DNA of 64,000 nucleotides from Oryzias latipes (taxonomy: Eukaryota > Chordata > Actinopteri > Beloniformes > Adrianichthyidae), in NCBI RefSeq assembly GCF_002234675.1, contig NC_019872.2:12273950-12337949 (forward strand). Reading direction: 5' to 3'. Of the stretch, positions 1 to 35,400 are shown piece after piece. Under the pieces are notes generated by a model. That model did no database searches and had not been told where the DNA came from. It worked only from the letters and a program-made list of their open reading frames with translations. The first letter of the stretch is position 1. Every line of letters begins with the position of its first letter. The position numbers and the translations under genes were made by a program.

Positions 1-915
1 GTGGCGTCCCGCATTGGGTTGCTAAGTATCTCAAATGTGCCAAACCTGTAAGAAAAAAAATCCCCCTAAAGGATGTTATAGTCACCGAAGCAAATCAGAA
101 ATATGTTAAACTTGTAGATTAAGTCATTATAATTTGTATTATAGGATATTGACTATCTAGGAAGCGGTCATATCAACATGCCTTCATTTATGCACTTAAA
201 CAAAGTATCAATAAGAAATGATCAAGAAAATACAAATGTCACGACTTTAAAGCTGAAGCTGTTTAGAGAGTCTGTATTATAATAGGAATCTGACTTTTGA
301 GAATAAAAGGTCAAGAGTCTCTATATTGTAAAACAATTAAGCCTAACGGACTCTGTAAGGTTGGAGAATCAAAAACAGCAAACTACTTTTCACCAAAAAA
401 AGCACGTCGATAATCTCACTACAAATGTCAGTCAAAGGATTTTTCAAGACGGGGTGGGAAATTTTAATTGGATTCACACTGCGCTTTTGAGAGTGGACCA
501 AACCTAACTCGGCTAAATGGCATATCACTTTATTATCTCTTTTTCGAGCTGGGGGGTTCCATTTAAAAGTGTCCTCTCTCTGATCTGAACCGCTCATGAA
601 AAAACTGAAACCGGTATAGGTACCATAACTATTCGGCCTATAACTACCGTTCTGGGTCCTTCGACTAGTTCTGACGTCACATTGTGTGATTGGCTGTCTG
701 TTGGTCAGATGACGTATCAGATAGTGATTGGTCTGGACAAATTATGATACTACCATAAAAGAAGAAACTATGAAGTCTGTTGTAAACAAACAGAGCTCTG
801 ACACAGAGCGAGATTATCCTCTAAACATGTTTTTATTATTTTTATTATTATTATTAAGTGCATTTGCAGCCGAACGGACTGCAGTCAGAACCCTTCTCTG
901 GACCGCACACTCTAA

Positions 916-1620
916 AGGCCTGTTCACACCGGGACGAATTTCGCCGGCGATTTTCGCCGACGTTTAACGCCTCGTGACTAAACAAAGGGCACCAACGAGA
1001 GTGTGCACACCAACGAGAGTATGCACACCGACGCGAAAAAACGCCACGCGTTAAAGCGTCCAAAAAAAAAAAACGCCTCGGGTTCGTTTTTTTTTTTCGA
1101 CGCGTTGCGTCGAAATCTACTCGACCAATGAGAATGGCGCTTTTGCTCACGTGTCTGGAGCTTCTGAAGTTACAGTAAAACACAACTTGGGGGCGCTCAA
1201 ACACAAAACTGCCTTGCTGAGCACACATACCAGCGAAGAAGATAGACGCCAAGTAGCGTCTACACAGCCGCGAAGCAATAATGACGGACATTCTAAAATA
1301 TCCCCGAACCAAGCACCAGTTGGAGCTACTGGTGCTTGAAATATTCATGTTCTCTTTGTTTGATTCTGACAAGCGTGTAAATACTTGCTCTCTTCTTCTG
1401 AGTGAAAAGCGACTTTAAGAAGCGTAAAGTTGCGCAGCGCCACCTTGTGTACAGGAGTATTTCTGTTTTACATTAAGCGCCATCTAATGTCAGGGAATGA
1501 AATTGCATGTTCACTCCACTCATCGTCAGCGAAAATCGCCTGGGTGTGAACACAAAAAACGTGGCGAAAAACGCTGGCGAATAACGCCTGGCGAATATTC
1601 GTCCCGGTGTGTACGGGCCT
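916..1620. mobile_element. Non-autonomous PIF/Harbinger-like DNA transposon
   Basis: The ends are inverted repeats of about 30 bp: the left end reads AGGCCTGTTCACACCGGGAC and the right end, reversed, reads AGGCCCGTACACACCGGGAC. Both sides are flanked by TAA (913-915 and 1621-1623), the 3-bp target duplication typical of PIF/Harbinger elements. The 705-bp body is GC-rich, with many GCG/CGC words. The 172-codon minus-strand frame overlapping it (1372-854) shows no transposase motif, so the element looks non-autonomous. The family assignment rests on target size and end style only. Confidence 0.7.
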
Positions 1621-1723
1621 TAACAAAGCACCTTCCCTGCCTGCGAACATGAAGCTACTAGACTCCAGCTGCTCTGATCAGAGACACGGTTCTAGTGTGG
1701 AGCAGCAGGTTCAATCTAACCAC

Positions 1724-1759
1724 AGCCACAGATCTAGCCACAGATCTAGCCACAGATCT
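1724..1759. repeat. 12-bp tandem repeat, three copies
   Basis: Three perfect copies of AGCCACAGATCT stand head to tail just right of the Harbinger-like element. No function is evident. Confidence 0.85.
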
Positions 1760-2714
1760 TTTTACAAAGTGGGTTGTGTCAAAATCTTTCTATAAACACT
1801 ACAAAGAATAATGTCAGACACAACTTATGAAGGAAAAGAACTTTGTATTACAAAAGGAAACGTGAAATGAAAATACGTAGAGCCCGAGCAGATCTCCACG
1901 GTATGTAGTTTGTCCAAGTGGGGCTACCGTAGTGCGACGTTATCCTCAGAGACCAAGGCGGATCATTTTTTGATCTGTTATAAAAGTGTTACCAGTGGGG
2001 TTTTAATTTTGATTATGTCGCTTTTAGCCAAAATACCAAAAAAAAAAACTGCTATTTTCTAGGACATAGTTTCTTTTGATTGTTTTCGTCTGCTCCTGAT
2101 TTACGATTTGAATAAAGAAGTACTCTGCCTAATTTTCTTTATACATATCCTCCATCATCAGAAACATGCCACAGAAACATGTTAAAAACATGTCCTTGTG
2201 GCGTGTTTTTAACATGTTTTAATATGTTCTTGTGGCATAATAAAAATGAGTGGGTCTGTAAGGTTGGAGGCAGCTGTGATGGTTGAATGTACATTGAAGC
2301 AAGGATTGACCAAATAAAAAGAAAAGAAAAAGCTGCTCCCATGCAATGTCCGTCATGTTTCAGGGTTTTAACAGAGATCTTTAAAAAAGGCAGAATAAAA
2401 TGTTGTTCTAACAGCAATATTGTTCATCAATGTTGACCATTCTAATAAAATGTCATCTCATATTTGACATTTGTTAAATTATTTTGATAATTTTGTGATG
2501 AAATACTAAAAAGACTTATTATTTTGGGGGTTTGTTAAAATGATTGTGTCATTGTTTTGAAAGATGGATTCAAATATATCTTTATTTTTTTGGTGCTGCA
2601 CTAAATATGGGGCATGTTTGTCTGGCTCAACACTTTTTTCGGGGTTCACTTAGTCCAGCTGAGTGGTGAAACTAAAAAGTGGTTTATCGCTGCTCCAAAT
2701 GAAGGAGTTTTCAC

Positions 2715-4284
2715 CTGACAGCAGATTTGGGTATTGACCCAAAGAGGAGGGAGCTGAGACCGCGGTACAACCCTCTGAGGCCGTGATCTTGCACTGTCAG
2801 CTTCACACAGTCCCCTGCAAGCACAAAAAACATTACAAAACTGGGTAAACAACAAGACAGGTAAGTAATTATTTTATACTGTACTCAAAAATATCAGATA
2901 ATGAAACCTTTTTGTATTTTTTTAGCTGTTTGTTTAGGTAAAATTTACCCAAAAAGATGTTTGCCTTAAGGCCCTATATCATGCTTTTCTTAAGCCTTTC
3001 AGAGTAAAGTATATCCATATGATAATATATTACCTTTGGCGCACTAAAAAGGATTTGTTAAAATAAAATATTAGTTATTTTCACAGTTCATTTTCCTACC
3101 AGGAAGTAAGACGACTTAAGCCGGCCTCAGCAGCATGTCCACGTTTAGCCCACGAAACCGAACAACATCTGAACTTTTGCAAAGTTGGATGTGCATATTG
3201 TGATATAAAAGGAAAGAGTTTTTCTGCTAACTCCACAGAGAAAGTGTGTGTTTGTGTGTGTGTGTAAGCCTGGGGGCGGTGCAGGCAGCACAGACTCTTC
3301 CTGGAAGAGGCGGTTCCTCACTTTGTGATGTCACAATGTGGGAACCCACTCGTTTTTATGGACTGGGAGGGGCTGGTGCTCAGAGTGCAGGTTTTTAGAG
3401 GAATACTCAATACAAGGTATTAAAATGCCACTTTGGGGGTTCTTTTCGTGAGAAATGAACATTATGATACACTTAAGAGCTCAAAAAAGTTGGTTTTACA
3501 TGATATAGGCCCTTTAGCTGATGAGTTAAGGTATTTTTACTCATATTTTTAAACCAAATTTGATCAAATAAACTATTTTAGTGTAATATCTATAGGTTGT
3601 TTTTCATAGTGACTGATGACAGCTGTCTGACATCACGGATGTGTATTTGCTGTTAGTTTAGCCTGATTGAAACCTCCTGAGGACCCAGTGACCTACCGAT
3701 CCCTCTGTATCGAGGCGGGTTGGCTCTCTCATCCAGCTGCAACTGAGTCTTCACATACTCTGTGGGAAAGGTGATGCATATTTCTATTCCTCCTGCTATT
3801 CCACCTGCAGGAATAAGAAAAGAACTCAGGATAAATCTGGTTTATAGAGGATTTTGATTTCAATTTGTTAATTATTTCTGTGGGATATGCTCAAAGGGGG
3901 TGGAAGTGGGGCAAAAACAGATCTGAAAGCCTGAGTCTCTGCTGCTTCAGAGCGTTTTGACCCACTTCTGCGTGGACAGCCATGATGCGCGACAGATTGA
4001 GATTAGGTTGCAATGAGGAGAAAATCTACTAATCTCACAGAACGCATTAAAACAAACAGATAAATAAACAATCCACCTGCAAGGATAGCCTTTCCGGGAT
4101 GCGTGACTTTCCGTCCTCCCACCGCAGCGGCTGCCAGCCTCCTCCTCGCCGCGCCTGAGCTGTGGTGCGCCGCCGGAGAGGCCGGCCCCGGCGCGGCGGC
4201 GCGCTGATGGCGCGCGGCGCTTGGGCCCAGCCTCCGGTCGCAGGGTCCCTCGCGGACGGAGAAGGGGCTCAGCAACGAGGACAT
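2715..4284 (-). CDS. slc25a1: Tricarboxylate (citrate) transport protein, mitochondrial; 5' exons only
   Basis: SLC25A1 exchanges mitochondrial citrate for cytosolic malate across the inner membrane and supplies cytosolic acetyl-CoA. Coding exons on the minus strand: 4284-4077, 3804-3697 and 2814-2715, with phases 1, 1 and 2 that join correctly. Residues 60-76 ([17 protein letters not shown]) and 81-94 ([14 protein letters not shown]) match the first carrier repeat, including the PTEYVK form of the P-x-[D/E]-x-x-K signature at 83-88. Exon 3 gives the loop ending [20 protein letters not shown]. About 139 residues are present; the remaining two carrier repeats lie left of the window. The start at 4284 gives an Arg/Ala-rich leader of about 59 residues, clearly longer than the short leader of the human protein and plausible as a mitochondrial presequence. 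The gene is in tandem with dmpk. Confidence 0.93.
2968..3515. mobile_element. MITE in slc25a1 intron 2
   Basis: The outer ends are inverted: AAGGCCCTATATCATG at the left and CATGATATAGGCCCTTT at the right. There is no coding capacity. The superfamily is not certain because no clean target duplication is visible. It fills most of slc25a1 intron 2 (2815-3696). Confidence 0.6.
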
Positions 4285-4470
4285 GATCGTGACCGTCTGG
4301 GTCGGATTTTATAGGGGGGGTGACGGTCAGACGCAGACAAAGCAGGACTAAACAACACGAGGGGGCGGGGCAGCAATGTGGCGGCTCAGATCAGGTGATC
4401 GGAGCAGACCATGCTTCAATGTAAGCACCCGGTCACGTGACACTGCCTGACTGCTACAGCCAATCCCGTA
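4285..4470 (-). promoter_or_regulatory. slc25a1 promoter region with CACGTG E-box and CCAAT
   Basis: Sequence just upstream of the slc25a1 ATG is GC-rich and continues the CpG-dense first exon. A 10-bp palindrome GTCACGTGAC (4432-4441) contains a perfect E-box, and a CCAAT string follows at about 4461. Both motifs are common in promoters of metabolic genes. A TATAAAA string on the minus strand (4313-4307) lies only about 23 bp before the ATG, too near to act as the TATA box for this start. The promoter role is inferred from position. Confidence 0.45.
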
Positions 4471-4529
4471 AAGGATGCTGCCGTATCACAGATGCCCAAC
4501 ACTATGGAAGTTTTTCTGGAGCATAATTA

Positions 4530-4945
4530 AAAATAAAAGTCAATACCAGAAATGCTTTTTCATTTTCAGAATGAAGCTGCATTTGTTGACTCCAAACCGC
4601 TTTTTCTTTTTCTTCTTCAACATCCGGTCACTTAATCAAAATGATAAAAAAAAGGTATTCGACATTTCATTTTCAAAAGGTTCTCTAGTAAATGTGTAGC
4701 AAAAATCATTTAGAAATGTCTAAATTGACAATTAAAATGGATTAACAGAAATGCGTTTTCATTTTCAAAATGTAACTGCACCAAATGACTCAAAAATAAA
4801 ATTAAATGTCACTCCTTTAAAATGCTTTTTCATTTTCTTCTTTAACATCGCTCATTCTGTGACATCATCAAAGCGAAAATGCAAAGAGGGGATTGCATTT
4901 TAGTTTTCAAATTCACCCCGCAAAAAGTGTAGCAAAATTCAATAC
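4530..4945. repeat. AT-rich repeat with recurring TGCNTTTTCATTTTC units
   Basis: The phrase ATGC(T/G)TTTTCATTTTC recurs at about 4552, 4751 and 4822 at irregular spacing, with related AT-rich text between. It looks like a degenerate dispersed repeat between slc25a1 and dmpk. No coding potential is recognised. Confidence 0.5.
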
Positions 4946-5144
4946 CAGTGAGCATTTCCAGGGGGAGGCGTATTATGATACTAATAACACAATCCAATGG
5001 ATTGTATTTTTACTGTTTTTCTTATGTACAAAAGTACAGCGAAAAAATAAAAAGACAGCAATATGTTAAAAAGAAAATAAATGAGAATAAACGGTCCTTG
5101 AATTTTGGTGAGAAAGGTCAAGAATTGAAAAGTACAGCCCCATT

Positions 5145-5720
5145 AATATGGTCTAAGATGCATGGTCTTTCCCCATGTCACTTAATAATCCTCTAGAATG
5201 TTTTATATCAAACAGTGGTGCAGCGGTAGGGCGGGCGTCCCATGATCATAAGGTTGCAGGTTCGGTTCCCGCCATGAGTCGAAGTGTCCTTGGGCAAGAC
5301 ACTGAACCCTACCTTGCGTTTGGCAGCGGAGCCAGCACCAGTGTATGAATGGGTCTGTGACTGGGTGAATGGGTATGTGACTGTAAAGCGCTTTGTCCTT
5401 GTAGGAAGAAAGGCGCTATACAAGTATACGCCATTTACCATTACTCAGATTACTTTTATTTATAACACATTAATTTAATATAAAAAATACATTTAGTTAA
5501 AAAAACACATATTGTAGTATTTGACACATTCTGAATACTACTGAAGGCACAGCAAACAAGCCCATGCGTGTGCTTCAAATGTAAAAACCACTCATAGGTA
5601 TGGATGCCTGATTCTGAGGAAAAAAACTATTTATCATCACTATATACACCAATATGGTCTAAGATGCATGGTCTTTCCCCATGTCACTTAATAATCCTTC
5701 AGAAATGTCTTATATCAAAC
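5145..5720. repeat. Direct repeat of about 70 bp flanking the SINE segment
   Basis: Positions 5145-5215 and 5649-5720 are near-identical and both contain ATGGTCTAAGATGCATGGTC. About 435 bp lie between them, including the SINE. This is too long for a SINE target duplication and suggests a local segmental duplication or an assembly artefact. Confidence 0.8.
5208..5455 (+). mobile_element. tRNA-derived SINE
   Basis: It begins with a tRNA-like pol III promoter: an A-box-like GTGGTGCAGCGGTAGGGCGG, then a B box GGTTCGGTTCCC about 45 bp on. The body carries the phrases CCTTGGGCAAGACACTGAAC and AAAGCGCTTTGTCC that are widespread in teleost SINEs. It lies between slc25a1 and dmpk, beside a 70-bp direct duplication (5145-5215 and 5649-5720). 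Confidence 0.75.
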
Positions 5721-6126
5721 AGTAAAACTGCTGACTTTTTTTCTTTTTTAATTTAAAATATATTAGAATATCATCTGCATATAGGTGTGTTTTTGATAAC
5801 CAGGCAAAGTGAAGTCCTGATGGGCAACTCTTTCACCTAACAGTTGGAACTTTTCATCTTTAAGGTTCCCAGATTCTTCATTAAAGATCTCCCAGAGCTG
5901 GGACTTCCCAAAAAACGGTTTTCTTGCTACGTCTTCACTTCATCTCATTAGTAGCAGCATACAGAGGTCTGACATGGGTGGAGCGGGGGCTCAGTCATTT
6001 GTTCCATTAAGGAGGTGCAACAGTTGTGATGCAGCACAGTCGGGGTTCAGTCTGTTGATCTTCTTGAAAGTTTGTCTCTACCAAACTTGGAAATCTCCCC
6101 CTTCAGCACATACCAGCAAATAGGAT

Positions 6127-30334
<24,208 letters not shown>

Positions 30335-32486
30335 GATGCCAGGACTGTGCGTCTCTTCTGTTTGTTTTAGCTAAAACCGGTGGTCCATTGTTTGCAAGAG
30401 TCCAAAACCAGTTTCTGTCCTCCCTCTGTGTCCTCACATGCCCCGTGCCACCCCAGCAGGCCTCATAGCAGCAAACACAGTCAGTGAGTGCCCACTTCAC
30501 TTACCGCGTCCTTTTATTTGTCTGTTCCGCAAACATGAAGTTCTCCTTTACATCCCCCTTTTGCAGTTAATGATCTCTTTTCTTCCCCTTTCTACCCGCT
30601 ATCTGCCCCCCTCCTACCTCTCCAGTGCTTCCATCTGTGGAGCCTGCTCCACTCTGGCCTCAATCTCGAGACCTTTTTTGGTGATTGGGTCTCCCTCTGC
30701 CTCTGTTTTAAAACAGCCTCTGCTTAAAGCAGCTGCAACAGTGAAACCTGTTGGAGAAGCATCGTCAAAACATGTGTTTTTCCTTTTTTTGGGCAGTGTT
30801 TTCTTTTCTACCTTTAATGATTTCTTCTGTTTTTTGACAAATAGAGAATGTTGCTTTAGTAAATCAGTTTGCTCAGTAAGTCTGCTTGCAGACTCTGTTT
30901 TGTATACAATATCAACGCCATTGTTTGGGTTTTACACAAGAAGCTCCAGAAGAACCACTTCTATTTTTAGTAATCCTTCACTTTCATTTTCAAGATTTGA
31001 TGCAAATTTGGTGATGATAACAAACAATGGAGCCATATTTAAAAGGTGTTGAAATTCTCAACGACCACTATAATAAAAAGTCTGATTCGACTCCAAAACG
31101 TATTAGTGTAGTTCTGGGCAGTTTCCTTTAAGAGGGATCTTCCGTTGAGCTCCAGATGGAGGAAGATTATTAGTGATCTTGTATTTCTTCCATTTTCTAA
31201 TAAGTGCTTGAACAGTTGATCTCTTCTGAAGAAACTGTTTGCTTAATGTAGATATCATTCATTCCAGTCTTGTTCAGGGGTACATTCTTGTCTCTGGTGT
31301 CCTTCGACAGCTCTTAGGTCTTGGTGCAGAGGCTGCAGTCTGACTGTTCAAGGGTGTGGACAGGTGTCTTTCATACAGATAACCAGTTCAAACAGGTGAC
31401 ATGTATGCAGGTAACAAGTGGAGGATAGAAGAGCTTCTTGAAGGAGAAGTAACAGATTTGTGAGGGATTGAATTCCTATTTTCTGCACCATCATACAAAT
31501 AATTCCTGAAATCTTTTTTTTTACACTGTGTCTCTTCCAATTGAAGTGTATCAATGACAGACAGCCCTCTCATCTTTTATATCTGGACTTGCAAAATCGG
31601 TGACAACACAATTTTGCCTCACTGCATTTGGCATTTGGAGATATTTTTGATTTTAGACTAAAGTCAGTTTTGGAACCAAATTATAGACATTGTAAAAATA
31701 CACTGCATTATTAGGGTTTAAATAGAAACGTAGTTGTTTGTTTGTCAAGCCACCTAGTGGTTACACTGTGAATTGAGCTAACCTTAGCAAATATCAATCA
31801 AACTTGCTTCAATTCGGAAGTCAGAAATCTTCTTTTTGGATCTGCTCGTTTCAGTGAAAGCAGCAGCACTTCTACGATTATGTGACAGCACCCCCTGCTG
31901 GTTGGACGAGAACGTGATTATTATTGTGTAAATGCAGCCATATCTGCTTTATTTTGGTGGCTTTTCCTCCTTTGCTGCTAATCCAAACTGTTCAGAATCA
32001 TTTCTCTCATCCTCTGTTTGTTAATCCGGCAAACAACTGCTGAATGATGATGAGGCGGAGTTATTCTGAGAAAATCTCCTGGCATTAATCATGATACACT
32101 ATTAATCACTAAATGATGAGAAATGTGCGCAGGCAGCACACCTGCTAATCTGCGTGCTCGAGGCCTCCATGATGCTGCACGCTCACATGTTACATCAAGC
32201 TTTTGTTTCTAACTGAGCCTGACAGTAAGCCTGTCTGCTGAAGGAGCTCCACTGCACGGTCAAGAGAATGGCCAGCGTGGCGTGCGTCACTAAACAGGGC
32301 TCTGTGGAAAAATGAAAGGAGGGGAGGAGAAAACACTGACCGGGGAGGTGGGCACTGTGAGGAACCTGTGACCTGGACAAAGAGGAAGAGGAAGAAGCTG
32401 TGCGGTCTCTGAGAGGGAACTATCAAGTTCATTTGGTGTTGTTTGGGTTTTTTTTTTTTTTGTGATCTTGAGTTTTTTTGGGGGAT
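30335..32486. other. Head-to-head intergenic region between dmpk and the LBH-like gene
   Basis: About 2.1 kb separate the dmpk ATG (minus) from the LBH-like ATG (plus), so both promoters should lie here. It contains two opposite-strand open frames of unknown meaning (plus 30438-31052, 204 codons; minus about 30925-30614) and a Tc1-like relic (31125-31475). Close to the LBH-like gene, 32030-32200 is less repetitive and may hold regulatory sequence. Confidence 0.5.
31125..31475 (-). pseudogene. Relic of a Tc1/mariner-like transposase (helix-turn-helix part)
   Basis: On the minus strand the text matches the 5' part of a widespread fish Tc1-like element: a stretch encoding the helix-turn-helix region (words such as GAGCTGTCGAAGGACACCAG, then GTTGATC-type and CTTATTAGAAAATGGAAGAA) preceded by the usual leader (ACCTGTCCACACC). 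Many frame breaks are present and no open frame survives. Confidence 0.55.
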
Positions 32487-35400
32487 ATGAGTTGTATTCC
32501 AGCTTCACACAGGTAAGCTACAACATTTAAATACATCTTTTTAAAACCATTTTAAAATTCCTAAATGCTTTTGGAACATTGGTTATGTTATTATTTTGTT
32601 AATTTAACTCTGCAAATACAGGGTGAACTCAGTTTGACAAAATAGTAGCAGAAAAACAGTAGTTTTTTTTAATTGAAACATTTATTTAAGCATTTTATAA
32701 CCAAAATCACAATTAATTGACCTCAATCTTTTTAATTCCACTTATGCATGCTAAACATGTCAGTGTGCAAAAGCAAACCAAACTACAGTGTTGACATCAC
32801 TGTCAGACACTTAGGCGTAGTTTACTTTACTTTGACAGCACAATCAAATCTTTATTAACTAAAATCAAATGTTCTCTTAATTTCTAACCCTTCCCCCATC
32901 TTTGGGATTGTCGATAATGCCTGCTGTGTCATTAAGGGCTTATCTGCAGATTATCTCTGCAACAGAGGCTCTTTCCTTAGCTTCAACCCCACAACCTCTA
33001 CCAGCACCGCCTTAATTTTTATCGGTGCACTTGTTTCACTGTTGCCTATGTTTTAAGGCTGGAAATGTGTCAGTGGGCTTTAGAATGACAGAATAATTCA
33101 CAGAGTTTGCTAGAAATTTATTGAAACCTTTAGGCAAAGTTACGTTTAACGGAAAAAATGCATAGAAGTCTAATGTACCAAGAGGGTTGTTTGTGGTATT
33201 AAATGTCTTTCAAATAATCAACATTTTCAATGTTTAATTAGTAATAAAAAAGATTTAGTTAAAAGACAAACAATTATTTATAAACAAATTTAAGAAATGT
33301 CTAAAAACTGAATATGTATCTGAAGATATTTATTTACATTGATGTTAAAAATTAGGTACTGTATTGTCTGTGTATGTTAATATATATGTGGATACATCTA
33401 TAGATGTGTATATAGATGTACTAAATACGCTTTATTTGTATTTATTGCTTGTCGCATTTTGCTTTTTAAAAGCTCATAATAAATTTAGCCCAAATATTCA
33501 AATTTTCTGTTTTGGAAAAAAATAAAAACGGTTACAAATAAATAAATTCTCTGAGTCTGACCTGATTTTGACCACACTGACCACACAGATGGGAAAAAAT
33601 CTTTTTTTGTTTTTTTTTTTATGAGAGAAAAAGACAAGAGCCACAGGCCTCTCAAACGTCTAAACTGCTGGATCATTTATAAACTGGATGATGCTGGACA
33701 GTGCAGCTTTGTGACCAGAAGGGAGCCACAGATGGACCATCTTCATTAGAACTCGTGCCTTAATCAACAATTGAAAACCCAAATCTCACATGAGCCAGCT
33801 GTCAAATAATCAGCACAATCTCTCCTCGACTTAAAACTGCGTCAGAAATGCTGTTGGATCTATCCAGAACGGTCCACCCCAGCGATTGTGAACAGCATTA
33901 AACTTGAAGGTGTCAAAAAAGGTAACCAGAGAGAAAAAAAAGCAATGTAAAATTCATAATTTGTGGCAAAGAGTGTAATTTAATTTATTTATTTAATTTC
34001 AATAAAAAGTACATTCTTCTGGTGGGGGTTTGATTTGATGTATTGGTTCGCTGCAAAGATAAATACTCAACAAAAATAACAGATTAATCAAACTCATTTC
34101 AGAAATAGAGACATTTATTTGGGTTATGTTAAACACACAAACTTAAAACGTCAACATAAGCATTGACGCTGAACAATGTCAGCATAAACATTGAACAACA
34201 CAAAGATTGAAAAAATATTAACCGAAAAAGGTGTCGGGTGAAGCCAAGGCTTCTTTCCCCTTTTTAAAAAAAAAAAAAAATAAACATGTTTAAAATTGCA
34301 ATCTAATAAAATAAGCCTTACTGAAAGTTTTTGTTTAATTGCAAATACAGGTTTATGCTTTGAAATGTCAAGTCAATGATCTTAAAAATGTAAAAAAAAC
34401 TCAAAATGTAACAAGTGTCAGAACATTCTTATTTGTTACGTGATATAAATGACTTTTAAAAAACTTTTTTATATAAAAGGCAAATTCTTGCATTTTAAAG
34501 TTTTTTTTTTAAACTAGAGCTCTACGTACAGAGATGCTTGAGTTTAATCATTTTTACAGAAGTTTTGAATTAAAACATGTTGAGAACCACGGATGATTAT
34601 TCTGTATTTTGATTCATTTAAACGCTGAACCTATTAAAACTGACCACACAGATGGATAATGTTCTTTCGGTTTCTCTTATCTCGGATTAAGATTTTTCGG
34701 TTAAGTGTGGTTTGATTTCAATCTTACCACATGACTATCATCATTTTTCACGGTTCATAAATGTGGAGACGCTATATCGCTTTTCAAGTCGCTGAGTGTT
34801 ATTGCTGCCAGCAGTTTAACGTCCCACTCTGATCATCGTGATCCATGGTTAAAGCGTCCCTTGTGGTCTTTTAATTACAATGATGCTGTTGGTGTTTTTT
34901 TTTGCCAGAATCCAAAGGATATAGTTTGTGCCGAGTGCCAGTAGTTCGTTAAAAATTCCCCTTTAGGTTCTGAGTGGGACCAATGCCAGAACCCCTCCCC
35001 CTTCTTCCGCCTTATTTTCTACGTCACAAATTCGCTCTTTTTCAAATTGCAATTTTTATCTGCTCCTGATTTTGAAAAATAAATACTCAGAAATTAATAT
35101 TTAAGCTGAACTTTCCTGATAGACGTCCTCCATCATCAGGAAATTGATACAAGAATATGTTAAAAACACCAAAAACATGACTAAGGGTCTTCAAGTTTTA
35201 TTATCAGTTATTATGTAAAATGGATAAAATGAGGCACTTTTATGTAAGTAATCTCCTTACATTTTTTCTTTTTGAGTTGTTTAACGCATTCAAAAATGTA
35301 ATGAACAATTTTTGCAAAAAGTGGGAACTTAAACAAAAAAAGTAGGATTTTTGTTCAATCGTTTGAGCCACTAAAGTTCATTGCTCTGACATTTTCCATC

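Larger units (their letters stand above)
1..2714. other. slc25a1 intron 3 sequence, no coding exon seen
   Basis: This stretch lies downstream of the third slc25a1 coding exon on the minus strand, so it should be intron; the fourth exon was looked for in all minus frames and not found. It holds a PIF/Harbinger-like element (916-1620), a three-copy 12-bp repeat (1724-1759) and pieces of the AAAGACCCACTCC family (about 2085-2260). A CRE-like TGACGTCA string lies at about 672-679, but nothing ties it to a gene. I recognise nothing in 1-600. Confidence 0.6.

Noticed and set aside
854-1372. 172-codon minus frame overlapping the Harbinger-like element
   Set aside because: Crosses the element's left end and lacks transposase or Myb-like motifs; it arises from CpG-rich sequence.
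5450-6126. CTG/CAG expansion-type repeat downstream of dmpk
   Set aside because: Looked for on both strands because of the human disease locus; no run of three or more units stands out.
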